5,361 nucleotides of DNA, taken from assembly GCA_017615955.1 (NCBI GenBank), contig JAFZZD010000574.1, forward strand, positions 1 through 5,361, read 5' to 3'. Position 1 is the first letter of the stretch. Every line of letters begins with the position of its first letter. Under the pieces are notes generated by a model, which saw only the letters and a program-made list of their open reading frames with translations, ran no database searches and was not told the DNA's origin. The position numbers and the translations under genes are program-made. Shown here one piece after another: positions 1 through 5,361 of this stretch. This DNA comes from Victivallales bacterium. GTDB taxonomy: Bacteria > Verrucomicrobiota > Lentisphaeria > Oligosphaerales > Oligosphaeraceae.

Positions 1-60
1 GCTCAGTGGTTTGGTCATCAAAAACGGTGGTGTTTTTCGTGTCGCTGTGAATCTCAGGAA

Positions 61-819
61 TCAATCCTCCTTGGTGCCCCAGAAGTCCTTGTCGCGCTGC
101 TGGGCAAGGGCATAACTGGTGTCAGTGGTGATGCTGTTGACTTTTATGGTCTCAACGTGTCCGTCTCCAAATGACATGTTCGCGGCGCCGCCGAGATATG
201 TGACAAGTGAAGTAGATACAGCAGTCTGAACCCCGCCATTGTGCCTTCCGCATTTCCAAACGCTGGACCAATAGCCAAACGCCGAATCCATCAGGTAATT
301 GCTGTCCACAAAGAACATGGCAATGGAAGGTTCGGACAGTTCGCTGACCTTCTTCAGGCGGCGCTGCTTCAATTCGTAGGCAGCGTATGAGCCGAATTCG
401 CTCCTGTACTTGTAGTTTCCGCAGGAGGCATTCCGCATATAGTGGGTATATGCGAATTTCTTGTCGGCGTATGCGCCCCATTCAATGCCTTCGCTTGGGC
501 ACACAAGAGTAGCCCAGTTCTTCATGCCAGCCACATCATTGGTATAACTTGCGCTAATGCCCAGATATGGTTTCACCAGCATAATCCAGGTGTTGCCGGA
601 ACCCTCGTTTGTGTTCTTCCATACCACTGGCATAATCCAATCCTCATAGTCGCTGGAATACTGGTGGTCCACATTGCTCAGGGACTTCATGTTGTTGACA
701 CAGCTGATGCAGCGGGCCTTCTCCCTGGCCTTGCTCAACGCCGGCAGCAGCATGGCCGCAAGAATGGCGATGATCGCTATCACAACCAGCAACTCAATAA
801 GGGTAAAATGTCTTTTCAT
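61..819 (-). CDS. Type II secretion/pilin-like protein with prepilin N-terminus and variant H-X9-DG region (pseudopilin 1)
   Basis: This 252-residue protein begins MKRH and continues FTLIELLVV, the class III prepilin signal. A hydrophobic helix spans about residues 5-25, with Glu at position +5 of the predicted mature chain. [12 protein letters not shown] follows (24-35), then a soluble domain with a CPSEG motif (107-111) and, near the end, RHNGG (192-196) and FGDGHVE (217-223). These match the prepilin-type H-X9-DG proteins of Lentisphaerota and relatives; their exact function is unknown. The helix should anchor it in the inner membrane, or in a pseudopilus after prepilin peptidase processing. 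The residue before the cleavage point is His rather than Gly. His193 and Asp219 are separated by 25 residues instead of 9, suggesting an insertion. I chose the ATG at 819 because GGAAAG lies just upstream; an in-frame ATG at 831 would add only MEST and would absorb that site. It follows its paralogue after 35 bases. The family call is secure, the role is not. Confidence 0.9.
   Translation of the reverse strand: MKRHFTLIELLVVIAIIAILAAMLLPALSKAREKARCISCVNNMKSLSNVDHQYSSDYEDWIMPVVWKNTNEGSGNTWIMLVKPYLGISASYTNDVAGMKNWATLVCPSEGIEWGAYADKKFAYTHYMRNASCGNYKYRSEFGSYAAYELKQRRLKKVSELSEPSIAMFFVDSNYLMDSAFGYWSSVWKCGRHNGGVQTAVSTSLVTYLGGAANMSFGDGHVETIKVNSITTDTSYALAQQRDKDFWGTKED
717..819 (-). repeat. Direct near-repeat, copy 1: prepilin N-terminal coding module
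   Basis: These 103 bases, starting at the ATG of pseudopilin 1, align without gaps to 1541-1643. By hand count there are 17 mismatches, or about 83% identity. Most of the differences are synonymous, and residues 5-35 of the two products are identical. After this block the genes lose obvious similarity until the C-terminal DG motif. It is a shared coding module, not a mobile repeat. Confidence 0.8.
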
Positions 820-823
820 TGTG

Positions 824-829
824 CTTTCC
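824..829 (-). promoter_or_regulatory. Ribosome-binding site of pseudopilin 1
   Basis: GGAAAG ends 4 bases before the ATG at 819; its GGA core is 7 bases away. It overlaps the alternative upstream ATG (831-829), which argues that the downstream ATG is the real start and the product begins MKRH. Confidence 0.6.
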
Positions 830-854
830 ATAATTCAAATCTCATTATGCCAGT

Positions 855-1643
855 TCACGGCTTTACACCATTGTTGAATCCCTTGTAGCCCAGGAAGATA
901 TTGTTCCAGTAGCCAGTGCCATTGAGACCGCGGAGTTCGTTTTCCGTATGTGTTTCAACATGTCCATCAAGCATTCCGCAGTTTGCCTTCATGCCGTGGC
1001 GCTTGCGTGCCCACTGGCGACCATCGTTGCATATCTGGACCAGACCATTCTGTTTGAATTCGGATTTGTCCTCCTTACCGAATTGTCCAGCTTCCTTGTC
1101 TGTAGTCGGATATACAGAATCTCCGATATGGCAGATCTGGGAAGGCATCATTGCGTGGAAATAGCGCAGCTTGTCCCAGCCACCGCGACCGCCGACGTAG
1201 TATTCCGGGATGCCGTAATGCGCGTATGCGTACGTTTTGATTATTGCGCTTGACGCAGGGCAGCAGAAAACGCCTCTTGTGTCCGCGCCATAGAATGTAC
1301 GATACTCGTCAGTGTCTGAAACAAGGTACTTGTTCTTGGGAATCTTCTGAGTCAAGCCAAGATAGGGGCAGAGGAAATAGGGATAGGTGCAAGTAGTGCT
1401 TGGGGCGTTCAGGACACGATACTCCGCTACATTGGTTTGCTCGCAGAGTGCGGGTAGCAAGTACCCGTCGAAATCATCTCCATACTGTATCATTGCCAGC
1501 AGAATTGACTTTTCGTTGTTTGCACATGAAATCAGTTTCGCCTTCTCTCGCGCCTTGCTCAATGCCGGCAGAAGCATGGCAGCAAGAATGGCAATGATGG
1601 CGATTACAACCAGCAATTCAATCAAAGTAAAGCTTCTTTTCAT
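855..1643 (-). CDS. Type II secretion/pilin-like protein with prepilin N-terminus and H-X9-DG domain (pseudopilin 2)
   Basis: This 262-residue protein starts MKRS and continues FTLIELLVV. Its residues 5-35 are identical to those of the adjacent pseudopilin. A single hydrophobic helix (about 5-25) precedes a soluble domain rich in Tyr, Gly and Cys, including FCCPASS (126-132). The C-terminal motif is canonical: His216, nine residues, then Asp226-Gly227 followed by HVE. The family is exported through prepilin peptidase and is usually annotated as type II secretion system protein or H-X9-DG prepilin-like; its true role is unknown. Ser, not Gly, precedes the predicted cleavage point. The ATG at 1643 is preferred because AGGAG sits 8 bases upstream; the frame stays open to a GTG at 1670, which overlaps the stop of the preceding gene but has no comparable site. 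The 26-base gap suggests co-transcription, and possibly coupled translation, with the large secreted protein. Beyond the N-terminus and the motif, it differs strongly from its neighbour. Confidence 0.9.
   Translation of the reverse strand: MKRSFTLIELLVVIAIIAILAAMLLPALSKAREKAKLISCANNEKSILLAMIQYGDDFDGYLLPALCEQTNVAEYRVLNAPSTTCTYPYFLCPYLGLTQKIPKNKYLVSDTDEYRTFYGADTRGVFCCPASSAIIKTYAYAHYGIPEYYVGGRGGWDKLRYFHAMMPSQICHIGDSVYPTTDKEAGQFGKEDKSEFKQNGLVQICNDGRQWARKRHGMKANCGMLDGHVETHTENELRGLNGTGYWNNIFLGYKGFNNGVKP
1541..1643 (-). repeat. Direct near-repeat, copy 2: prepilin N-terminal coding module
   Basis: This is the partner of 717-819, in the same orientation and 824 bases away, beginning at the ATG of pseudopilin 2. 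The pair could serve as a recombination substrate, and a crossover between them would fuse the start of one pilin-like gene to the body of the other. Confidence 0.8.
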
Positions 1644-1651
1644 TGTTCTTT

Positions 1652-1656
1652 CTCCT
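1652..1656 (-). promoter_or_regulatory. Ribosome-binding site of pseudopilin 2
   Basis: AGGAG lies 8 bases before the ATG at 1643 and inside the short intergenic gap, 13 bases after the stop codon of the upstream gene. It decides the start against the in-frame GTG at 1670, and the closeness to the stop is compatible with translational coupling. Confidence 0.7.
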
Positions 1657-1669
1657 GTTCTACAATCCA

Positions 1670-4480
1670 CTATTTCTCGTATAATTCAATCTCATCAACA
1701 ATTGTGTGAGGGCCATTGGATGCAGTCACAAACAGCCTGAACTGTGTGCTTTCCACTGGCTGGAGCTTCAGTTCGTACTTGTTTTCCTTGCCGTCTTTCA
1801 CGGAAGCCAGCGTCTTCCATTGGCCATTTACGAAAGCCTGCAATTCAAAGTCCTTCAGCGTCTTCTTGAAAGGATAGATGACTGCCCTGGACGGGTGGAC
1901 AGGCTTCCTGAAGTTGAGCATAAGCCAGTCAGGATATTTATTGGGTGTATTGTCGTGCCATGTCACCTGGTAGTAATGGGTGTCGTTTTCAGGCACGAAC
2001 ACGCCGTCGGTCACATGCCACAGGCAGGAGTCGTCACGCCTGAAGTATGCCTTGTTGCTGGAGGCCGATATGCTCATTTTTTGGTTCTCCAGCTCCTGGA
2101 AGGCCAGGTTTCCTGCTTTCCTGCGCTTGGCATTTGCCTTTGCAATGCGGGTCTCGATGGAGGCCAGGCTTTCCAATGCTGGCGGCACTGCGGTGGTGTA
2201 GATATGCACCTGGTAGTTGCTGAATGTGTCCTCGAATACGCCGCCCTCATTCGCCTGGATTGCGCGTTCCTCCTCAAGCACTTTCAGCTTTTTGCCAGCG
2301 AAGGCGGGCAATGTGAAGCTGGCCTTTTCAACGCCGCTGGTGGTGGAAACCGCAAAGAGCCAGTATTCGCCATCATGTTTCTTGAGCATGGTGCGAACAT
2401 TGGGATTGCTGTTGGCGAAGGCAGGCTCCTTCGCGTCGTTCTCCAGAATGACAGGTGCCAACGCATTCAATTCCTTGACAAGCGCCGGGAAACCAATGTT
2501 GATTTCAGGATAGATGTTCTCCTGACGAGTGTAAAATTCCACGCCCCTGCCGCCTAGGATGATGGAAATGAGGTATTGAGTGCGAATCTCATCGTAGGTG
2601 GGGACACGGCTGTTCCGCTGGCCGAAGTCCGCATAGTTGAAGCCCTGCTGCGCGTATGCGATGAGCTGGGGCATCCTGCGAGTCTTGTTGAAGGCCATAA
2701 CCTGATCCATGAATGTGACGACACGCTGGAAGTTGCTCTTGGGCACGCCTGGATGCGGGTTTGGATAGGGATGCAGCCCATTCATGTCGCCAGACTCCAC
2801 AAAGTCCTTGGCACCTGCAACCGTGTCGTTGGACACAAATGTGATGTGATATGGATCCTCGTCATGTATGATTTCCGCAGCGTGACGCAGTCCAGACACA
2901 TTAATGTTCTTGATTTCAGGCTCATCCAGCAGGTAGTACATGAACATATCTGGGTTGTCGCGGTATTTTCTGATGACATCCCGCATCATTTCCTCATGTT
3001 CAGGCAAAATAGCTGGCAGCAAATAGCTCTTGCGCGGCGGGAAGCTCGTCCAGGTCAAGTCACCGGTGCATAACTTCACGCCAGGCGTGACATCGCCTTT
3101 TGTCATTTTCACGTTGATGCCGTCCACATGCCTGGTGCACCAGCTGATGATGGGGAAGAAGCGCTTGCCGTCCACCCTGATGAAATTGTCATCGTCAATC
3201 CAGACCTCGCCTTTGAGATATGGCAGCTTGCGCAATGGGTGCGTCACCTCGTTTTCATTGCTGGCCCGGGCGAATACCAGCAGCTTTCCCTCTGGCAAAG
3301 CCGACACTTGGAAGCGCACCTCGCCGCCCTTCTCCATCTTCTTCTCCGCCAGAACCTTGCCAGTCAGGTCGCGTATGCCAGTGACAAACGCGGCAGGACC
3401 ATTGCTTTTGACATTGTAAACCACTTTCTTCAGGTTCTGCGTGGCGAATATGCAGTTGCGGTAGCGCGGAGCCAGCAAGTCAATCTCAAAAGGCGCATAA
3501 TCGCACCTCACAGGATAGACGCGGCGCTTAAGGACACGACGGTTTTGGTAATCCAGCACGGACACCACGCATTTGTAGTCTCCAGCCTTGGGAATGTTCA
3601 CTTTCTTGAACTGGATCTGGGCATTCTCACCAGGCTTGAACTCGTATGACACGCCCTGCACCACAACATCCTCCCCTCCAAACAAGGCCACATCAATCCT
3701 GGTCTTCCTGGAAACATTGCATAGATTCGTGACTGGAACAGTAAAGTCACCCACAAGATGCTGGCTACTTCCATGGCACTGAACCTTCACAGGGGAAGTC
3801 TCCCAGGCAAACTGCGACCAGTCACCCTCTATGCCCTCCACTGGCAGGAATGCACCAGCCACATGGTAAAGGCCATTTTCAGCAGCGGAAGCCTCCTGGT
3901 GAGGATTGCGCCTGTTCACGGCGAAATTGAATCCCCAGACGCGGCTTCCCTCATGCTCGATTTCCAAGGTGTAATATGGGATGAACATCTCGCAATACCA
4001 GGCATTCGCCTGTACTGAACAGGCGACCTTGATTTCGCCGTTCCACTTTGCATCCGCCACATGACCGCCCTGGTCGCAATACCTGTCAAGAACCAGACCG
4101 CCCGCATTCACCATGAAATGGAAATATCGGTCACCTGTCTTGTTGGGGTCGATCATCACTTCCACGCAGTCGTCACGGTAGATCTGGTGACTGTCTGCCT
4201 CCTTCGCATCGTTTTTGATGCGGCTGCCCTGGGGAATGCTGACATCGAAGCCCACATACAGTCCATTGGCATCATACAGCAGCATTGCCTTTGTGGGAAA
4301 GGCTGGCTTGTCACTCTTGTCGATAAAGAAACGCTCTATCTTCATGGCACTCTGCCAGTCCGCCTCATCCAGCCTGCCGTCAATGTTGAGTTTTCCCTGA
4401 GCGGCAACAGCCTTCAGGTTGCCAGCATGGACAATGACACTCAATGACAGCAAAAACAATACAAGAACATGTTTCATCAT
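1670..4480 (-). CDS. Secreted multidomain glycan-associated protein: CBM9-like, beta-sandwich, GH-A-like TIM barrel, F5/8 type C domain
   Basis: The 936-residue product opens with a signal peptide: a short basic start, a hydrophobic core, and a VHA|GN signal peptidase I site near residue 19. Residues about 21-225 look like a CBM9-like sugar-binding domain, with [12 protein letters not shown] (31-42), [10 protein letters not shown] (103-112) and [11 protein letters not shown] (181-191). Residues about 230-425 look like one or two beta-sandwich modules. About 435-690 resembles a TIM barrel, with FFPIISW (441-447) as strand 1 and YYLLDEPE (515-522) ending strand 4, placing Glu520 where clan GH-A enzymes have their acid/base. 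The expected strand-7 glutamate is absent (Gln611, Gln612). A small beta domain and a basic helical linker (about 768-792) lead to a discoidin-like F5/8 type C domain (about 800-936), with [12 protein letters not shown] and IVDEIELYE. It should act in the periplasm or at the cell surface on a glycan, but the substrate and activity cannot be read. A second ATG at 4477 is better spaced from the ribosome-binding site and would remove one residue. Confidence 0.9.
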   Translation of the reverse strand: MMKHVLVLFLLSLSVIVHAGNLKAVAAQGKLNIDGRLDEADWQSAMKIERFFIDKSDKPAFPTKAMLLYDANGLYVGFDVSIPQGSRIKNDAKEADSHQIYRDDCVEVMIDPNKTGDRYFHFMVNAGGLVLDRYCDQGGHVADAKWNGEIKVACSVQANAWYCEMFIPYYTLEIEHEGSRVWGFNFAVNRRNPHQEASAAENGLYHVAGAFLPVEGIEGDWSQFAWETSPVKVQCHGSSQHLVGDFTVPVTNLCNVSRKTRIDVALFGGEDVVVQGVSYEFKPGENAQIQFKKVNIPKAGDYKCVVSVLDYQNRRVLKRRVYPVRCDYAPFEIDLLAPRYRNCIFATQNLKKVVYNVKSNGPAAFVTGIRDLTGKVLAEKKMEKGGEVRFQVSALPEGKLLVFARASNENEVTHPLRKLPYLKGEVWIDDDNFIRVDGKRFFPIISWCTRHVDGINVKMTKGDVTPGVKLCTGDLTWTSFPPRKSYLLPAILPEHEEMMRDVIRKYRDNPDMFMYYLLDEPEIKNINVSGLRHAAEIIHDEDPYHITFVSNDTVAGAKDFVESGDMNGLHPYPNPHPGVPKSNFQRVVTFMDQVMAFNKTRRMPQLIAYAQQGFNYADFGQRNSRVPTYDEIRTQYLISIILGGRGVEFYTRQENIYPEINIGFPALVKELNALAPVILENDAKEPAFANSNPNVRTMLKKHDGEYWLFAVSTTSGVEKASFTLPAFAGKKLKVLEEERAIQANEGGVFEDTFSNYQVHIYTTAVPPALESLASIETRIAKANAKRRKAGNLAFQELENQKMSISASSNKAYFRRDDSCLWHVTDGVFVPENDTHYYQVTWHDNTPNKYPDWLMLNFRKPVHPSRAVIYPFKKTLKDFELQAFVNGQWKTLASVKDGKENKYELKLQPVESTQFRLFVTASNGPHTIVDEIELYEK

Positions 4481-4483
4481 TTT

Positions 4484-4488
4484 TCCTT
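4484..4488 (-). promoter_or_regulatory. Ribosome-binding site of the large secreted protein
   Basis: AAGGA lies in an A-rich 22-base gap after the RmlD-family gene. It is 3 bases from the ATG at 4480 and 6 bases from a second ATG at 4477. The second has the more usual spacing, so translation may begin there and lose only one Met. Confidence 0.6.
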
Positions 4489-4502
4489 TTTTATATGGTT
4501 AA

Positions 4503-5351
4503 TCACAGATTCTCCTGCTGGAAGAAGTCTGCCAGTGCATCTTTCCAATCTGGCATTTGGGGAAGATTGCAAAGACGCAGCATGCGCTTTTCCAGGCGTG
4601 AGTTGAGGGGGCGTGGTGCAGGACGGGGGAATTCCGCAGTGGTACATGGCTGCAACGCCTGCGTTTTGCCAGCCAGACGGAAAATCTCCTGCGCAAAGTC
4701 ATACCATGTGGCCTCGCCCTCGCAGGTTGTATGGAAAGTGCCCACCAATTCAGGATAGGAGACCAGGCATTTCAGCATCCTTGCCACGGCGTAAGCAGAA
4801 GTGGGGTTTCCATGCTGGTCCGCCACCACCTTGAGGACGGGGCGTGTCCCGTCCGCCAGTCCCAGCATCGCGTGCACGAAACTGGGGCCACCTGTGCCAT
4901 ACAGCCAGGAGATTCTGCAAATGAGATGATTTGGGCAATGACGCCTGATCATTTCCTCGCCTGCGTACTTGCTGGCGCCATAGACGGTATGGGCCCCGCC
5001 CGCCACATCAAATTCATGGTAGGGTCGGTCCAGTTCCCCCCCAAAGACATAGTCCGTGGACATGGCGATCAGCCTCACATTGTTACGGTGGCAGGCAGCT
5101 GCCACATTCATGGACCCCACGGCATTGAGCCTGTATGCCAGGTCAGGCTCGCTCTCGCATTTGTCCACAGCCGTCATTGCCGCACAGTGAAGCACCACAT
5201 CTGGCTTCACCTGGGCCAGCGCCGCATTGAACGCAGCCGCATCGGTTATGTCCCATTCCGGCAAGTCCGCAATGACGAGTTCGCAATCGTTGAAGACTCG
5301 CTGCAACGTGCGCCCCAGCATACCCTTGCCGCCTGTTATGACTATTTTCAT
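4503..5351 (-). CDS. rfbD: dTDP-4-dehydrorhamnose reductase (RmlD/RfbD family), short-chain dehydrogenase fold
   Basis: This 282-residue cytoplasmic enzyme has the usual RmlD length and layout. It starts with a Rossmann loop, GGKGMLG, whose G7, G10 and G13 form GxxGxxG. The family signature PEWDITD (31-37), which includes WDxTD, follows. HCAAMTAVDKCE (55-66) matches the conserved H-x-A-A-x-T-x-V-D-x-x-E stretch. The catalytic set is STDYVFGG (98-105) with Tyr124 and Lys128 in YGASK. The C-terminal half carries VVADQHGNPTSA (175-186) and RPAPRPLNSRLE (243-254), typical of the RmlD substrate domain. RmlD uses NAD(P)H to reduce dTDP-6-deoxy-L-lyxo-4-hexulose to dTDP-L-rhamnose for cell-surface polysaccharide. 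The Pro usually found just before the catalytic Tyr segment is replaced (AHTVYG). No rmlA, rmlB or rmlC is visible, though they could lie beyond the right edge. A related sugar-nucleotide 4-ketoreductase with a different product is possible. The ATG at 5351 is supported by GGAAG five bases upstream. Confidence 0.92.
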   Translation of the reverse strand: MKIVITGGKGMLGRTLQRVFNDCELVIADLPEWDITDAAAFNAALAQVKPDVVLHCAAMTAVDKCESEPDLAYRLNAVGSMNVAAACHRNNVRLIAMSTDYVFGGELDRPYHEFDVAGGAHTVYGASKYAGEEMIRRHCPNHLICRISWLYGTGGPSFVHAMLGLADGTRPVLKVVADQHGNPTSAYAVARMLKCLVSYPELVGTFHTTCEGEATWYDFAQEIFRLAGKTQALQPCTTAEFPRPAPRPLNSRLEKRMLRLCNLPQMPDWKDALADFFQQENL

Positions 5352-5356
5352 TGCTG

Positions 5357-5361
5357 CTTCC
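5357..5361 (-). promoter_or_regulatory. Ribosome-binding site of the RmlD-family gene (at window edge)
   Basis: GGAAG ends 5 bases before the ATG at 5351 and supports that start. The site touches the window edge, so its full extent and any upstream gene cannot be seen. Confidence 0.55.

Noticed and set aside
20..37. Inverted repeat AAAAAC-6-GTTTTT near the left edge, a possible terminator
   Set aside because: The stem has six pairs with only one G-C, and there is no separate T tract after it, so it would be very weak. It may also lie inside a further open frame.
467..475. Nine-base word GCGTATGCG recurring at 467-475, 1222-1230 and 2652-2660
   Set aside because: In all three genes it encodes Ala-Tyr-Ala on the minus strand (GAYAD, TYAYAHY, IAYAQ), so codon choice explains it; no regulatory spacing is seen.
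442..888. 148-codon open frame on the plus strand
   Set aside because: Antisense to pseudopilin 1 and running past its start into the gap. The translation has no recognisable family.
1644..1670. GTG start at 1670 giving pseudopilin 2 nine extra residues
   Set aside because: It would overlap the previous stop codon, has no good ribosome-binding site, and would place nine polar residues, two acidic, ahead of the short basic leader typical of the family.
1706..2557. 283-codon open frame on the plus strand
   Set aside because: It lies wholly antisense to the secreted protein gene, whose frame shows clear domains. Its translation has no recognisable domain or signal, and long antisense frames are expected opposite GC-rich coding sequence.
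3128..3649. 173-codon open frame on the plus strand
   Set aside because: Antisense to the same gene, with no domain, no supporting ribosome-binding site and no neighbour to join.
4490..4495. TATAAA resembling a -10 promoter box before the secreted protein gene
   Set aside because: The -35 position 17 bases upstream reads GCAGGA, unlike TTGACA, and transcription would start inside the ribosome-binding site. It is better explained by the A-rich leader.

Overview
The window is a compact, fully minus-strand block of four genes, reading from right to left: an RmlD-type sugar-nucleotide reductase (5351-4503), a large secreted multidomain glycan-associated protein (4480-1670), and two type II secretion/pilin-like proteins in tandem (1643-855 and 819-61). 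Gaps are only 22, 26 and 35 bases. Every start is preceded by a purine-rich ribosome-binding site, and no convincing terminator or promoter lies between the genes, so they look like one transcription unit. It probably began upstream of the right edge. No RNA gene, CRISPR array, transposase or phage gene was seen, and no stretch over 300 bases lacks a gene.

The organism is most likely a member of the Lentisphaerota (Victivallales-like), or a close Verrucomicrobiota/Kiritimatiellota relative. Three things point that way. The pilin-like proteins share an N-terminus FTLIELLVV followed by [12 protein letters not shown], where planctomycete homologues usually read LLPAVQAAREAA. They carry a C-terminal H-X9-DG region. 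They sit beside a CBM9-like/TIM-barrel/F5-8C protein, a pairing common in these carbohydrate-degrading lineages. This is inference from sequence style; no phylogeny was run.

Region by region: the 5351-4503 gene would reduce a dTDP-4-keto-6-deoxyhexose (dTDP-L-rhamnose formation) in the cytoplasm. The 936-residue product has a signal peptide, an N-terminal CBM9-like domain, a beta-sandwich middle, a TIM barrel with a DEPE motif at the end of strand 4, and a C-terminal discoidin-like (F5/8 type C) domain. It probably binds or processes a complex glycan outside the cytoplasm. The two downstream pseudopilins have membrane-anchoring N-terminal helices and may help display or export such proteins, but that role is not established.

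The least ordinary points are: the barrel appears to have lost the strand-7 glutamate expected in clan GH-A hydrolases; its first three beta/alpha units look abnormally short; both pilin-like proteins lack the usual glycine before the cleavage site; one of them has about 15 extra residues inside its H-X9-DG motif, bounded by a short direct repeat; and the two pilin genes share a 103-base near-repeat. I do not see a clearly new defence or mobile system here.
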